Shown one piece after another: positions 7,168 through 17,462 of a DNA stretch of 36,946 nt. Both the position numbers and the translations under genes were made by a program. Source of the stretch: an uncultured Bacteroidota bacterium. Its GTDB lineage: Bacteria; Bacteroidota; Bacteroidia; Chitinophagales; Saprospiraceae. How positions within the stretch are numbered: the stretch's first letter is position 1; each line of letters opens with the position of its first letter. Below the pieces are notes generated by a model. It searched no databases, was not told where the DNA came from, and saw nothing but the letters and a program-made list of their open reading frames with translations. The stretch spans positions 1 to 36,946 of the forward strand of contig CAILQK010000215.1 in the NCBI GenBank assembly GCA_903836265.1, written 5' to 3'.

Positions 7168-9747
7168 TTAAAAACCTGCCTGAAACGAAAATCGTATCCC
7201 CCAGGTATCCACATTGGGCAGATCGGTGTAAGTGAGTCGCCACAGATAATCCAGGCGTATTACCCTGAAAATATTGGCTATGCCCACACTGGCCTCCACG
7301 TAAGGTTTTGAACCGAGTGTATGTATGTAATCTGCGCCCTGATCATTGAGCGGAAAACGCAGCAGTCCGTTATCCACTGTGGGCCGGTTTTTATCGTCCA
7401 GACCGCCCCACAGCAGTTTCAGGGTAGCAACTTCCCGCCACTGCAGTTTCTTTATAACCGGGATATTGTTCAGCAGCAGGCCTGAAAAGTTGTTATACAG
7501 TGTGAGGCCGAAATACTTGTCGCTGGCAAACTCCATGAAGTTCATCAGGTTGTAGGAATACCAGTCGTACTGATAAGACTGATTGGCGCGGTGAATATCC
7601 AGCAGCGGGAAAGGCACTGTTCCGAACGTTCTTCCGGCTTCTGCGAAGACGTAAGAGCGGCCGAGGGGTCCCAGGAAGAAATATTTGGAGAAACTGGCAA
7701 CGAGTTTGTGATAATTGTAGTTACCGCCGATTGAACTTGCTCCAGCCCGGTAAGTAAGCGTAAATACCGGTTTCTGAGTCAGCATGGTGAAGCGGTAGGT
7801 TGTTCCCTGGTAAAACTTTTCATTGGGAGCAAACCGCAGAATAATACCTGCTTCGGTGGTGGTAATATCGGGCTGGGAAATGAAATCAGGCGTACCGGCA
7901 GCCTGATATTCGAAGGAGAGTTTTCCTGCGGGCGTGAATCGTTTCCAGTAAACGAACGGATTCCAGGAGAAACCCGTCGTGTATTCGCGTACGTACTCAA
8001 ACCTTGCGACATCCTGATAAGCCATGCGGGCGTTGGATCCACGCTGGAAGGAAAGCAACAGATTATCGGGCGACCAGTTGGAGATATCAGCACCCAGCGG
8101 CCGAATATCCCGCTGATACCCGAAGGTGATGTTATTCATCGGGAACTTTCGGGGCATTTCACCTGCCAGCGACCAGGTAGCTGAAGCGCGATACTTCCAC
8201 TCCTGATCCTGTGTTCCGTAAGCCAGATAGCCACTCAGCAGGAGAGGCATGACAAATTTCTGGTTGGTACGTCCACCCACCCGGAAGCGCGTGCCCTCTA
8301 TATCATTGAAACTGGCGAAAGTAGCGATCGGACCCAGTTCGAGACCTCCAAACTTGACAAAGCCGGTACCTGCGATATTGGAGGCAGTCATCACCGCACG
8401 GAAAGTCGGACTTTGCTGAATGCTGTCAATCATTTTACCGATGGCCACTTCCCTGAATTCGAGCGGCTGGTGCCGGTAATCGGGCCAGTCTTCCGCCGTC
8501 AGCTGTATCGGTTTTTTGACGAGCGTGGGAACCGGCGGACTGAACAGGGAGTCGGGAATCGGCTGATTCAGGACGTAATTTCTGTAAGAGTTGGTTTTAT
8601 GTACCAGCAGACTCCGGCCTTCTGCATTTTTCAGGATATTGAAATCCATGGTGACGGCATCGGTAGTGAGCAGCAGGCGCCTGCTGCTGCCCTCGCCGAA
8701 AAAGTCGTATTCCTGTTCAATGTGCAGATCAGTTACAAAATTCAGGTTGATATCCCTGGATACCCCCATAACCACTTTTCGAACAGCGTAGGTGGAGTCG
8801 AGCGCCACGAGCATATTCCCCATGAATGCGAGATTGCTCTTGTTCATGGGTGCGAAAAACACATCGGCAAACTTTTCACCGTTCACCTCGAGTGTATCCG
8901 TGATATAGAAACGGTAATAAGAAGTGGCGATACCCGAGAGCGGCCCTACAAACTGAATGGAGAGCAGATCAATATTGGGCGCATAAATATCAATATCCTG
9001 ATACAGATTACTGATATATTTTGACACACCATCGTTATCCACATCATATTCATCGCGGAGTTTAGTCTGATTTTCCCCTGCAAGGTACTCTTTCAGGGTG
9101 GACGGATTCTTGCGGTACTTCACCTCGAGCAGTCGCTCCCGGAAGAAAAACGGGAGGCCGACCTTGCCGTTTACGTCGTTGGTATCCACATTATTGAAGA
9201 TGAACCTGAATTTTTTCAGGTACCACTTCTTTCTGAAGCCATCGTTGATGTTGTTCAGGTCGAACTCCAGTTTTTCGTATTTTTCAAAACTGTAGTAATC
9301 AAGTCCTTCCTTTCTGTTCTGATCCTTGTGTCTGAAGACCTCCTGAATGAGATCAACAGCGGGATTGTCCTTTTTTCGGTATTTTTTGGGGCGGATAGTA
9401 ACCTCCTGAATACCGTAATTTTCCTCAGGAAGTTTAACTTCCAGTTCATTATGAATATCCGGAGTTATTTTTATTTTCTGTGATTTATAGCCCACGTAGG
9501 CTATTTTGACAAACTTCGGATGCTTTTTTGACTGAAAATAGAAATACCCGTCTATATCCGTTCTGACGCCTATTTCTTCTCCGTCCACCTGTACGGAGGC
9601 GTACGGGAGTGGCATATTGAGGGTATCTGTGACCCTGCCGTGCACTGTGGTGAGGGGGCCGGTCTGGGCTGAAAGAGCAGTGAGGCCAAACAGGCCAACG
9701 AGGAGTACGCCTGACAAGCGACAAGTATGAACAAGAAAAGGATGCAT
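7168..9747 (-). CDS. DUF5686 / carboxypeptidase-regulatory-like outer-membrane protein, 859 aa
   Basis: After a signal peptide (start at ATG 9747, cleavage at LSA|Q) comes a carboxypeptidase-D regulatory-like beta-sandwich at about residues 35-120, with the typical GRVTDTLNMPLPYASVQV opening and GYKSQ end. The long remainder matches the DUF5686 architecture seen widely in Bacteroidota. The last 300 residues are rich in alternating aromatic strands and end in Phe, as in an outer-membrane beta-barrel. It has no TonB plug of the SusC kind, and its function is not established. An in-frame ATG at 9825 lies inside ftsH and is rejected as the start. The gene follows ftsH by 19 bases and is probably co-transcribed with rsfS and ftsH. 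Confidence 0.85.
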   Translation of the reverse strand: MHPFLVHTCRLSGVLLVGLFGLTALSAQTGPLTTVHGRVTDTLNMPLPYASVQVDGEEIGVRTDIDGYFYFQSKKHPKFVKIAYVGYKSQKIKITPDIHNELEVKLPEENYGIQEVTIRPKKYRKKDNPAVDLIQEVFRHKDQNRKEGLDYYSFEKYEKLEFDLNNINDGFRKKWYLKKFRFIFNNVDTNDVNGKVGLPFFFRERLLEVKYRKNPSTLKEYLAGENQTKLRDEYDVDNDGVSKYISNLYQDIDIYAPNIDLLSIQFVGPLSGIATSYYRFYITDTLEVNGEKFADVFFAPMNKSNLAFMGNMLVALDSTYAVRKVVMGVSRDINLNFVTDLHIEQEYDFFGEGSSRRLLLTTDAVTMDFNILKNAEGRSLLVHKTNSYRNYVLNQPIPDSLFSPPVPTLVKKPIQLTAEDWPDYRHQPLEFREVAIGKMIDSIQQSPTFRAVMTASNIAGTGFVKFGGLELGPIATFASFNDIEGTRFRVGGRTNQKFVMPLLLSGYLAYGTQDQEWKYRASATWSLAGEMPRKFPMNNITFGYQRDIRPLGADISNWSPDNLLLSFQRGSNARMAYQDVARFEYVREYTTGFSWNPFVYWKRFTPAGKLSFEYQAAGTPDFISQPDITTTEAGIILRFAPNEKFYQGTTYRFTMLTQKPVFTLTYRAGASSIGGNYNYHKLVASFSKYFFLGPLGRSYVFAEAGRTFGTVPFPLLDIHRANQSYQYDWYSYNLMNFMEFASDKYFGLTLYNNFSGLLLNNIPVIKKLQWREVATLKLLWGGLDDKNRPTVDNGLLRFPLNDQGADYIHTLGSKPYVEASVGIANIFRVIRLDYLWRLTYTDLPNVDTWGIRFSFQAGF

Positions 9748-9766
9748 AGGTGACGCTCGGATGAAA

Positions 9767-11782
9767 TTATGCAGGGTCTGTATCTGCGGGGGCATCCAGA
9801 GCGGGTTTTTCGTCTGTCTGCGCATCGCCCGGATGAGTCTGGTCTGCGAACGGTCGTTTTCCTATGATATTTTCGAGGTCAGTGCGATGGAGCACCTCCT
9901 TGTCGAGGAGTGCTGTAGCGAGCGCGTCGAGCTGCGACCTTCTTTCTGTCAGCAGATTTTTGGCTCTTACGTACTGTTCTTCGATCATGTTTTTGACTTC
10001 CTGATCGATCAGGTAGGCCGTTTGTTCGGAGAAAGGACGGTTGAAGGAATCATTGAGCATGGAGTAGTAGGAAACATTTCCCACCTTGTCGCTCAGGCCG
10101 TAGTTCACCACCATTTCGTATGAAAGACGGGTGATATGGTCGAGGTCGCTCTGTGCGCCGGTACTGATTTTGTCGAACACCACCGATTCGGCTGCACGGC
10201 CGCCGAGAGTCATACAGATATCATCGAGGAGTTTTTCCTTTCGGGTGATATATTGCTCTTTCGGCAGATACTGGGCGTACCCGAGAGCCGCGAGGCCGCG
10301 AGGTACGATAGTGACCTTCACGAGCGGGTGTGCGTGTTCGAGGAACCAGCCGCATATAGCGTGGCCGGCTTCGTGGTAGGCGATAATCTGCTTTTCTTCG
10401 GGGCTGATGATCTTGTTTTTCTTTTCAAGTCCGCCGATTACCTTGTCGAGGGCGTAGTTGAAATCATCGAGATCGATAGCTGTTTTGTCGCGGCGTGCTG
10501 CGATAAGGGCTGCTTCGTTGCACACATTGGCGATATCGGCGCCCACGAAACCCGGGGTCATTTCAGCCAGCGTGCCGGGAGTTACCTCTGGCGACACCTT
10601 GATATTCTTGATATGTACGCGGAAAATCTGTTCGCGGCCCTTGAGGTCGGGACGGTCAATACCGATCTGGCGATCGAAGCGACCCGGGCGCAGGAGTGCC
10701 TGATCGAGGATATCCGGGCGATTGGTGGCAGCCATCAGAATTACACCCTTGTCGGTTGGGAAGCCGTCCATTTCGACGAGCAGCTGATTGAGTGTATTTT
10801 CGCGTTCGTCGTTGCCACCCTGCACAGCGCCACGTCCGCGTGCGCGGCCGATGGCATCAATTTCGTCAATAAAAATAATACAGGGTGCTTTTTCGCGCGC
10901 CTGCCGGAACAGGTCGCGCACACGTGACGCGCCCACACCCACGAACATTTCGACGAAATCGGAACCGGAGATAGAGAAGAAGGGCACACCTGCCTCGCCG
11001 GCCACTGCTTTGGCGAGCAGTGTTTTGCCGGTACCGGGAGGGCCGACGAGCAGTACACCTTTCGGTATTTTGCCACCAAGCGTGGTATATTTCTTCGGAT
11101 TTTTGAGGAAGTCAACCACCTCCATGACCTCTTCCTTGGCTTCATCCAGACCGGCAACATCGGCGAAAGTGATATTCACCCTTGAGTTATTGTCGAAGAG
11201 TGTGGCCTTTGATTTGCCGATATTGAAGATTTGCCCGCCGGGGCCGCCGGCACCACCGCCCACCCGGCGCAACACAAATACCCACAGTCCGATGAAAAGC
11301 AGAAGAGGCAGGCCGTAAGTGACGAGTACAGCACTCCAGTTGGTTCGCTGGTCGTACTCAATGGTTACGATGGCCTTCTTTTCCTTCGCAAGCACCTCGT
11401 TGAGTTTGGAAATTTTGGGTTCCAGTACTTCCACCTTGCCAATATTCATGACATAGTTGGGCTGATCGGCGCTCAGGAGGGTCTTTTTAACCGGCTTGAT
11501 ACCCTCGTGTTCCTTGCTGCTGAGCAGGGAATCGGGGATGATATATATGTATGCCTCCTTGTCATTGACAACCACGAGTCGCTGAACGTGGCTTTTGCGC
11601 GCCCATCGCTCGAAGTCGGCCCAGGTAGCAGTTTTGGATGCTCCCGAGAAGCGGGTTACCTGAAGCGCGAGAATGCCAAGGCCGATGAGGATATAAACCC
11701 ACATGAAATTGAATCGGGGCATGCCCTCTCCGCCTTCCTGATTGCGCTGCTCGTCGTCGCGCCTCTTGTTTTCCTGTTCCAT
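9767..11782 (-). CDS. ftsH: ATP-dependent zinc metalloprotease FtsH, 671 aa
   Basis: A membrane-bound AAA+ protease that extracts and degrades misfolded or regulated membrane proteins. Two transmembrane helices flank a periplasmic domain (about residues 25-42 and 128-152). The AAA domain has Walker A GPPGTGKT at residues 247-254, Walker [10 protein letters not shown] and the second region of homology ([20 protein letters not shown]). The zinc site HEAGH is at residues 470-474. The C-terminus ends in an acidic, Ala/Asp/Pro-rich tail that is probably flexible. The start at ATG 11782 gives the normal short cytoplasmic N-terminus; an upstream ATG at 11833 overlaps rsfS. It starts 11 bases after rsfS. 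Confidence 0.98.
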   Translation of the reverse strand: MEQENKRRDDEQRNQEGGEGMPRFNFMWVYILIGLGILALQVTRFSGASKTATWADFERWARKSHVQRLVVVNDKEAYIYIIPDSLLSSKEHEGIKPVKKTLLSADQPNYVMNIGKVEVLEPKISKLNEVLAKEKKAIVTIEYDQRTNWSAVLVTYGLPLLLFIGLWVFVLRRVGGGAGGPGGQIFNIGKSKATLFDNNSRVNITFADVAGLDEAKEEVMEVVDFLKNPKKYTTLGGKIPKGVLLVGPPGTGKTLLAKAVAGEAGVPFFSISGSDFVEMFVGVGASRVRDLFRQAREKAPCIIFIDEIDAIGRARGRGAVQGGNDERENTLNQLLVEMDGFPTDKGVILMAATNRPDILDQALLRPGRFDRQIGIDRPDLKGREQIFRVHIKNIKVSPEVTPGTLAEMTPGFVGADIANVCNEAALIAARRDKTAIDLDDFNYALDKVIGGLEKKNKIISPEEKQIIAYHEAGHAICGWFLEHAHPLVKVTIVPRGLAALGYAQYLPKEQYITRKEKLLDDICMTLGGRAAESVVFDKISTGAQSDLDHITRLSYEMVVNYGLSDKVGNVSYYSMLNDSFNRPFSEQTAYLIDQEVKNMIEEQYVRAKNLLTERRSQLDALATALLDKEVLHRTDLENIIGKRPFADQTHPGDAQTDEKPALDAPADTDPA

Positions 11783-11793
11783 TTTCTTTTGTA

Positions 11794-12180
11794 TTAGATT
11801 TCGGCGAACTCGGTTACTCCTGCATCGCTCCACAGATTTTCGAGTTCATAGAATTCGCGGGTTTCCGGATAAAAAACGTGTACCACTGTATTGAAGTAAT
11901 CCATCAGGACCCATTTGGAGTTGGAACTGCCCTCTATGTGGGCTGGCGACTGACGCATTTCTTCTTCCACTTTTTTTCGGATACTGTCGGAGATGGCCTT
12001 GACGTGTGTATTGGAGTCGCCCTCGCAGATAATGAAAAAGTCTGCGGGTGCATCGCCGAGGTGGCGCAAATCCAGCTGGACAATCTTTTTGCCTTTTTTA
12101 TCGCGGATACCCTCAACGATGGCGTGATTGAGTTGCTCTGCAGATGCTTTGTTTGCGCGGCGGGCTGTTGTGGTTGTCAA
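11794..12180 (-). CDS. rsfS: Ribosomal silencing factor RsfS, about 128 aa
   Basis: RsfS (Iojap/DUF143 family) binds ribosomal protein uL14 and blocks joining of the two subunits when nutrients are short. The core is typical: KIVQLDLRHLGDAPADFFII, the GDSNTHVKAI helix, and WVLMDYFNTVVHVF with the conserved Asp-Tyr/Phe pair. No ATG gives a sensible N-terminus: the open frame runs back across the divergent birA start. TTG at 12180 gives the family's usual length and follows the -7 element at 12213-12220 by 32 bases, so I prefer it; ATC at 12189 is a less likely alternative. First gene of the rsfS-ftsH-DUF5686 run. Confidence 0.9.
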   Translation of the reverse strand: MTTTTARRANKASAEQLNHAIVEGIRDKKGKKIVQLDLRHLGDAPADFFIICEGDSNTHVKAISDSIRKKVEEEMRQSPAHIEGSSNSKWVLMDYFNTVVHVFYPETREFYELENLWSDAGVTEFAEI

Positions 12181-12212
12181 TGTCGTGATGTTATTTTGAT
12201 AATACAGGACTG

Positions 12213-12220
12213 CAAAAGTA
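12213..12220 (-). promoter_or_regulatory. Candidate -7 element for rsfS-ftsH
   Basis: On the minus strand this reads TACTTTTG, a full match to TAnnTTTG, 32 bases before the TTG start chosen for RsfS. It lies only three bases from the divergent -7 element for birA at 12224-12231. Confidence 0.5.
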
Positions 12221-12223
12221 CGG

Positions 12224-12231
12224 TATTTTTG
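12224..12231 (+). promoter_or_regulatory. Candidate -7 element for birA
   Basis: TATTTTTG, a full match to TAnnTTTG, 35 bases before the birA ATG. The nearest upstream TTTG (12195-12198) is 25 bases away, longer than the usual 19-21 spacing, so the -33 box is uncertain. Confidence 0.45.
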
Positions 12232-12266
12232 CCGACCTGATTTTCTCTTTTGCGCATGAAAAACGT

Positions 12267-13028
12267 ATGTCAAACAATCTTTTCGTAGGAAAAGTTTACC
12301 ACCGGTTTCCTGAGCTGCCGTCAACGAACGATCTGGCTGCCGAATTACTGTCAAAAAGCAGGCCACCCGAGGGAACAGTGGTCAGGGCTGACAACCAGAC
12401 AGCGGGGCACGGTCAATTTGGCAGTAAATGGCTGAGTGCCGCCGGGCAGAACCTGCTTGTCAGTGTTATACTGTATCCTTCGTGGCTGGCGGTGGAGCGG
12501 CAGTTCGAACTGAGCATGACTGCGGCGCTGGCTCTGCACGATACAGCGCGGGCTCTTTACCCGGATGGCCGGTGGTCGGTCAAGTGGCCCAACGATTTGT
12601 ACGAGGGCGACCGGAAAGTAGCGGGAATTCTGATTAAAAACAGTCTTTCATCGGGACAGATACAGAATTCCATAGTGGGAATTGGTCTTAATATAAATCA
12701 GATCAACTTTGATCCGGCACTGCCCAATCCGGCTTCGCTGGCATTGGTATCGGGCAAAAATTATGATACCGACATAGCGGCCCTGAAACTGTTTGAATCG
12801 CTCGAAAAACGGTATCTGCAGTTGAAGTCGGGTTCGGGAAGCGCTGTCAGGGCCGGATATGAGCAAGTGCTGTACAGAAAAGATATCCTGTCGGTATTTG
12901 AAAGACTTCCCGGGGGCAGTCGCTTCAGCGGCACCATACGGGGTGTCGGTCAGGCGGGCATGCTGCTGGTGGAAACGGCTGCCGTGGAATCCTTCGACTT
13001 GAAGCAAATTCGCATTATTATTTCCTGA
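12267..13028 (+). CDS. birA: Biotin--[acetyl-CoA-carboxylase] ligase, 253 aa
   Basis: It activates biotin with ATP and attaches it to the carrier lysine of acetyl-CoA carboxylase and other biotin enzymes. The substrate loop appears as GHGQFGSKW near residue 47, where the first Arg of the canonical GRGRxG is His. The KWPNDL motif that contacts biotin, then GILI and GIGLNIN, follow. A small C-terminal SH3-like domain is present from about residue 205. There is no N-terminal helix-turn-helix, so it is a monofunctional ligase without the repressor role of E. coli BirA. The flavoprotein gene starts 4 bases after its stop. Confidence 0.92.
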   Translation: MSNNLFVGKVYHRFPELPSTNDLAAELLSKSRPPEGTVVRADNQTAGHGQFGSKWLSAAGQNLLVSVILYPSWLAVERQFELSMTAALALHDTARALYPDGRWSVKWPNDLYEGDRKVAGILIKNSLSSGQIQNSIVGIGLNINQINFDPALPNPASLALVSGKNYDTDIAALKLFESLEKRYLQLKSGSGSAVRAGYEQVLYRKDILSVFERLPGGSRFSGTIRGVGQAGMLLVETAAVESFDLKQIRIIIS

Positions 13029-13032
13029 AACC

Positions 13033-14226
13033 ATGAAGACAGCTGTTATTGGCGGGGGCGCCGCCGGTTTTTTTGCCGCAATTACCTGTGCAGAGGCCAG
13101 TCCGGGGCATGAAGTGCACATATTTGAGCGCGGCAAAACGGTACTCGAAAAAGTACGAATCAGCGGGGGGGGGCGCTGTAACGTGACCCATCACTGTTTT
13201 GATGCGCGGGAGCTGGTCAAAAACTACCCGCGAGGTTCGCGCGAGCTCATCGGCCCCTTTTCCCGGTTCGGTCCGGAAGATACCGTTCAGTGGTTTTCCG
13301 ATCGCGGCGTACAGCTCAAAACCGAATCCGATGGTCGCATGTTTCCGGTAACCGACAGTTCACAGACCGTCATTGACTGTCTGGGCAGGGCGGCATACAA
13401 CGCGGGGGTAAAAGTACACACCTCCTCGAGGGCAGAACAAATCCGGCAGGACAGCGGGCGCTGGCGACTCGACGAACAGATTTTTGATCAGGTTATGGTC
13501 GCCGCAGGCAGCAGTGCATCCATGTGGGAAGTACTGGCCGGACTGGGGCACACCATCGTCCCGCCGGTACCCTCTCTGTTTACATTCAACACAAAAGATA
13601 CGAGGCTCCGCGACCTGTCGGGGGTTTCGGTACAACGTGCGCGCCTGAGTGTGCCGGGAACACGACTGGCCTCGGAGGGGCCGCTGCTGATTACCCACTG
13701 GGGGCTCAGCGGACCGGCAGCGCTTCGTCTTTCAGCCTGGGGAGCGCGTGAGTTCAGGGAGATGGACTACAAGTTCCAGCTGGAAGTACAGTTTGCACCT
13801 GATATCGGAACATTCGATACGTGGTTCGGATATAACCGGCAGCACAACGGGAAAAAGACCGTCGGTTCACACACACAGGAGGGGATACCCGCGCGCCTGT
13901 GGCAGCGCCTGACCGAGGCCGCAGGAACCGACGCGCAGAAACGCTGGGCCGACCTCGACAAAACATCGGCCAGACAACTGTACGAACAACTCACAGAAGC
14001 CAGATTTCAGATTACCGGAAAGAGCACCAACAAGGATGAATTTGTAACAGCCGGGGGTGTTTCTCTGAAGGAAATCAATTTCAACACCTTTGAAAGCAGG
14101 ATATACCCCGGGCTTTTCATGGCCGGGGAAATACTGGATATTGATGCCATTACCGGAGGGTTCAACTTTCAGGCAGCCTGGACGGGAGGGTACCTGGCCG
14201 GCCGTGCCATGGCAGAACACACCTGA
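13033..14226 (+). CDS. HI0933/YhiN-family flavoprotein (FAD-dependent oxidoreductase), 397 aa
   Basis: The N-terminal dinucleotide fold begins IGGGAAGFFAAI (residues 6-17) and is followed by the family hallmark ISGGGRCNVT (about residues 43-52). The end has the second FAD contact, MAGEILDIDAITGGFNFQ (about residues 363-380), also diagnostic of HI0933/BaiN proteins. Members are flavoproteins of mostly unknown substrate; some gut relatives reduce bile-acid intermediates, but that cannot be transferred here. Length is normal. It is in an operon with birA (4-base gap); the link is positional only. Confidence 0.9.
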   Translation: MKTAVIGGGAAGFFAAITCAEASPGHEVHIFERGKTVLEKVRISGGGRCNVTHHCFDARELVKNYPRGSRELIGPFSRFGPEDTVQWFSDRGVQLKTESDGRMFPVTDSSQTVIDCLGRAAYNAGVKVHTSSRAEQIRQDSGRWRLDEQIFDQVMVAAGSSASMWEVLAGLGHTIVPPVPSLFTFNTKDTRLRDLSGVSVQRARLSVPGTRLASEGPLLITHWGLSGPAALRLSAWGAREFREMDYKFQLEVQFAPDIGTFDTWFGYNRQHNGKKTVGSHTQEGIPARLWQRLTEAAGTDAQKRWADLDKTSARQLYEQLTEARFQITGKSTNKDEFVTAGGVSLKEINFNTFESRIYPGLFMAGEILDIDAITGGFNFQAAWTGGYLAGRAMAEHT

Positions 14227-14295
14227 ATTTAATTCCCAAAACGCCTATTTCAGCAAAATATCGCTGTAAAAAGTCTGTAATACGACAAATTTAAC

Positions 14296-14302
14296 TACTT
14301 TG
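14296..14302 (+). promoter_or_regulatory. Possible -7 element for susCD
   Basis: TACTTTG is one base short of TAnnTTTG and lies 58 bases upstream of the susC ATG in the 134-base gap after the flavoprotein gene. No good -33 box was found. This is the best candidate in the gap, but a weak one. Confidence 0.3.
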
Positions 14303-14360
14303 GCGCGTCCTTTCGAGAAACCGCAAATAAATCAAAGTTCTATTCTAAACCATCTCTATC

Positions 14361-17300
14361 ATGAAGCAATTTTTCACCACGGCATTACTTTGTCTTGTTA
14401 TGGTCGCTGGCGCCTATGCGCAGCGGACAGTAGCGGGCAAGGTAACCGACAAAGCCGGCGAGCCGCTCATCGGGGCTTCCGTAACAGTCAAAAACACCAA
14501 AGTCGGCACGATCACCGACATCAACGGCATGTTTTCTGTCAAGGTACAGGACAACAGCGCCATTCTGGTTGTTTCCTACACTGGCTACTCCTCTCAGGAG
14601 GTAGCGGTGGGCTCCTCCTCCACACTCAACGTGGTACTGGGAGAGAACGAGCAGCTGATTGACGAAGTTGTTGTCATTGGCTACGGCAAACAGATCCGCA
14701 GCACCCTCACCGGCAATATCGCCAGGCTGACCAACGAGAATGTCAAAGGCATGCCGGTGGTATCAGTCGAGCAGGCCATGCAGGGTCAGGCCGCCGGTGT
14801 CAATATTGAGACCGTGAACGGAAAGGTAGGCGCTGCTGCCCGCGTACGCGTACGCGGTGTTGGCTCCATCAATGCCGGCACCGAACCGCTGTTCGTTGTG
14901 GACGGTATTCCGCTGGCCAAAGATGCACGCAACACATTCGGTGCTGCGATGAATCCGCTCGCCGACCTGAACTTCAACGACATCGAGTCCATTGAGGTAC
15001 TTAAAGATGCTTCTGCAAAGGCCATTTACGGCTCCCGCGGCTCCAACGGCGTAGTACTTATCACCACCAAGTCGGGCCGTTCGGGCAAAAGCCAGATTGA
15101 ACTCGATATGCAGTACGGCTTCAGCAAGCCCACCCGCAAGCGCGAATTCCTGAATGCCAGTGAGTTTGTAGAACTGTTCACCGAGGCTGCCAACAACTCC
15201 GACGACCTCGAAGGGGTAGCTTACGACGAGTCATACTCCTGGACAACCTTCGTAAAGGGCCGCTTCAGCCGCTATTCCGGTTACAACGACGACTGGATGC
15301 AGGCCATTGACAAAACAAACTGGCAGGATGAAGCATTCCAGGATGCCTCTATCTACAATACTCAACTGTCTCTGTCAGGCGGAACCGACAAGGTACGCTA
15401 CTACGTGAGCGCCAATGCCGGCTTCAATGAGGGTATCCTCGTGGGCAACCACCTGTCCAAAGACGGCGCCCGCATGAATCTCGATTTCGATGCTACCGAC
15501 AAACTGAAAGTAGGTGTCAATCTGGCGGTAACACGCACAGACACCCGTACCGTTTCCGACGATAATGCTTTCTCAACGCCCATGCAGCTGGTGGCACTGT
15601 CGCCCATCACGCCCAAACGCGATGAAGACGGCCTTCTGTACGACCGCCCGGTTACCACCTACTATAATGGTCTGATTGACGTGGAAGATGCCTCGCGAAA
15701 GGTATTCAGCAACCGTACACTGGCCAACGCATACGGCGACTACAGCTTCACCGAGAACCTGGCTCTCCGCGTGGAAGCAGCCGCCAACCTGTACAACGTA
15801 CGCGATGAGGCCCGCTTCGGCGAGCGCACCGATACCGGCAACGACTCCAAGGGCTACGGCCAGTCGGTATTCGCCGGCGCTACCGACTACAACACCAACG
15901 CCGTTCTCCGCTGGAACAAGGCGTTTGATTCGCATGACCTCGGACTCGACCTCGGAACAGAATACTTCAAGAGTACCAATAACCGCACCTCCGTGCAGGG
16001 TGAGCAATTCCCTTCTGACGAACTGAAGACACTGGCGAGCGCAGCCGTGATTACCGGCGGCACCAGCTCTGAAGACAATTACAGCTTCCTCTCCTACTTC
16101 GGTCGCGCACGATACAATTTCGACCGCAAATACCTGTTCAATGCATCCGCCCGTATTGACGGATCTTCCCGCTTCGGCGCCAACGAACGCTACGCATTCT
16201 TCCCCGCATTCTCCGCAGGCTGGGTAGTGAGCGAAGAAGGATTCCTGGCCGACAATACAGTGGTTTCATTTCTTAAAGCCCGCGCCTCCTGGGGACAAAG
16301 CGGTAATGCAGATATTGGAAACTTCCGCGCCCTCGGACTGTATTCTCCCGGAAGTTACAACGGTTCCAGCGTATTCTCGCCACAGCAGATTGCCAACCCC
16401 GACCTTACATGGGAAAAGAGTACGGAGCTCAACTTCGGTATTGACTGGGGTATGTTCAACAACCGTGTGACCGGTGAAATTGACTACTACATCAAAAATA
16501 CCAATAACCTCCTTCAGGAAGTTCCCATTCCTTCAACCACCGGTTTCAGCACCCAGTGGAGAAACATCGGAGAGCTTGAAAACAGGGGCTGGGAATTCAC
16601 CGTCAACTCCAACAACCTCGTGGGCGCCTTCAAATGGACCACTTCCTTCAATATTGCTCTTAACCGGAACAAGGTACTTTCGCTTGCCGACGGACAGGAC
16701 ATTATTGACAATGGTGGTTCCCGTTACCTGAACGTGGTAAAGGTTGGCCAGCCCATCGGCGTGTTCTACGGCGCCGAATACGCAGGTGTTGACCCGCAAA
16801 ACGGCGACGCACTCTGGTACGTGAATGAAGAGGGCGGCGATGAAGCAGCCACCACCAACGACTACAGCGAAGCCAACTTCGTGGTACTCGGCTCTCCGCT
16901 GCCCGATGTTATCGGCGGCATCGGAAATACCTTCTCCTGGAATGGCATCACACTTGATGTACGCTTCCAGGGTGTTGCCGGCAACCAGATTCACCGCGCA
17001 GGCGACATCTTCATGTCGTGCAATGCCTGCTGGTTCGACAACCAGACCCGCGACCAGCTCGACCGCTGGCAGAACCCGGGCGACATCACCGATGTACCCG
17101 AAGCACGCCTGGGTTATTCCAACGGCGATATCGGCCGCAGCAGCCGATATATGTCCGACGGCTCGTACCTGCGCCTGAAAAACGTAACCCTGGCCTACGA
17201 CCTGCCCGCCAACCTGATCAAGGGCGTACGCAGCCTGCGCCTGTACGCCACGGCCACCAACCTGCTCACATTCACCAAATACGACGGATGGGATCCGGAG

Positions 17301-17402
17301 GTAACTACCGACTTCCTCGCCAACAACACAACCTATGGCGTTGATTTCTACTCGGCTCCTCAGCCCAAAACCATCATCGGCGGTATCCGCGTGGGCTTCT
17401 GA
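14361..17402 (+). CDS. SusC/RagA-family TonB-linked outer-membrane transporter, 1013 aa
   Basis: The TonB-dependent channel of a SusCD nutrient-import complex. In order: signal peptide (cleaved at AYA|Q), a carboxypeptidase-regulatory-like domain (about residues 22-95), the TonB-box-like segment DEVVVIGYGKQ (about 104-114), the plug domain with the family motif ending VRVRGVGSINAGTEPLFVVDGIPL-type residues, and a long barrel ending in GGIRVGF with terminal Phe. Size is typical. GC and codon choice are strongly biased (many CGC, CTG, AAC and GAC codons), consistent with high expression. The susD partner follows after 60 bases. No glycosidase or sensor is in the same unit, so the substrate (glycan, peptide or other) cannot be predicted. 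Confidence 0.95.
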   Translation: MKQFFTTALLCLVMVAGAYAQRTVAGKVTDKAGEPLIGASVTVKNTKVGTITDINGMFSVKVQDNSAILVVSYTGYSSQEVAVGSSSTLNVVLGENEQLIDEVVVIGYGKQIRSTLTGNIARLTNENVKGMPVVSVEQAMQGQAAGVNIETVNGKVGAAARVRVRGVGSINAGTEPLFVVDGIPLAKDARNTFGAAMNPLADLNFNDIESIEVLKDASAKAIYGSRGSNGVVLITTKSGRSGKSQIELDMQYGFSKPTRKREFLNASEFVELFTEAANNSDDLEGVAYDESYSWTTFVKGRFSRYSGYNDDWMQAIDKTNWQDEAFQDASIYNTQLSLSGGTDKVRYYVSANAGFNEGILVGNHLSKDGARMNLDFDATDKLKVGVNLAVTRTDTRTVSDDNAFSTPMQLVALSPITPKRDEDGLLYDRPVTTYYNGLIDVEDASRKVFSNRTLANAYGDYSFTENLALRVEAAANLYNVRDEARFGERTDTGNDSKGYGQSVFAGATDYNTNAVLRWNKAFDSHDLGLDLGTEYFKSTNNRTSVQGEQFPSDELKTLASAAVITGGTSSEDNYSFLSYFGRARYNFDRKYLFNASARIDGSSRFGANERYAFFPAFSAGWVVSEEGFLADNTVVSFLKARASWGQSGNADIGNFRALGLYSPGSYNGSSVFSPQQIANPDLTWEKSTELNFGIDWGMFNNRVTGEIDYYIKNTNNLLQEVPIPSTTGFSTQWRNIGELENRGWEFTVNSNNLVGAFKWTTSFNIALNRNKVLSLADGQDIIDNGGSRYLNVVKVGQPIGVFYGAEYAGVDPQNGDALWYVNEEGGDEAATTNDYSEANFVVLGSPLPDVIGGIGNTFSWNGITLDVRFQGVAGNQIHRAGDIFMSCNACWFDNQTRDQLDRWQNPGDITDVPEARLGYSNGDIGRSSRYMSDGSYLRLKNVTLAYDLPANLIKGVRSLRLYATATNLLTFTKYDGWDPEVTTDFLANNTTYGVDFYSAPQPKTIIGGIRVGF

Positions 17403-17462
17403 TCACCTGAACCAATCATTGCTGGCCATTGACCCGCTCAATGCCGGCCAAAGAAATTGACA

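Noticed and set aside
12300-12440. The His in place of the first Arg of the BirA substrate loop as a sign of a dead enzyme.
   Set aside because: The loop is variable among Bacteroidota ligases and the rest of the active site (KWPNDL, GIGLNIN) is intact.
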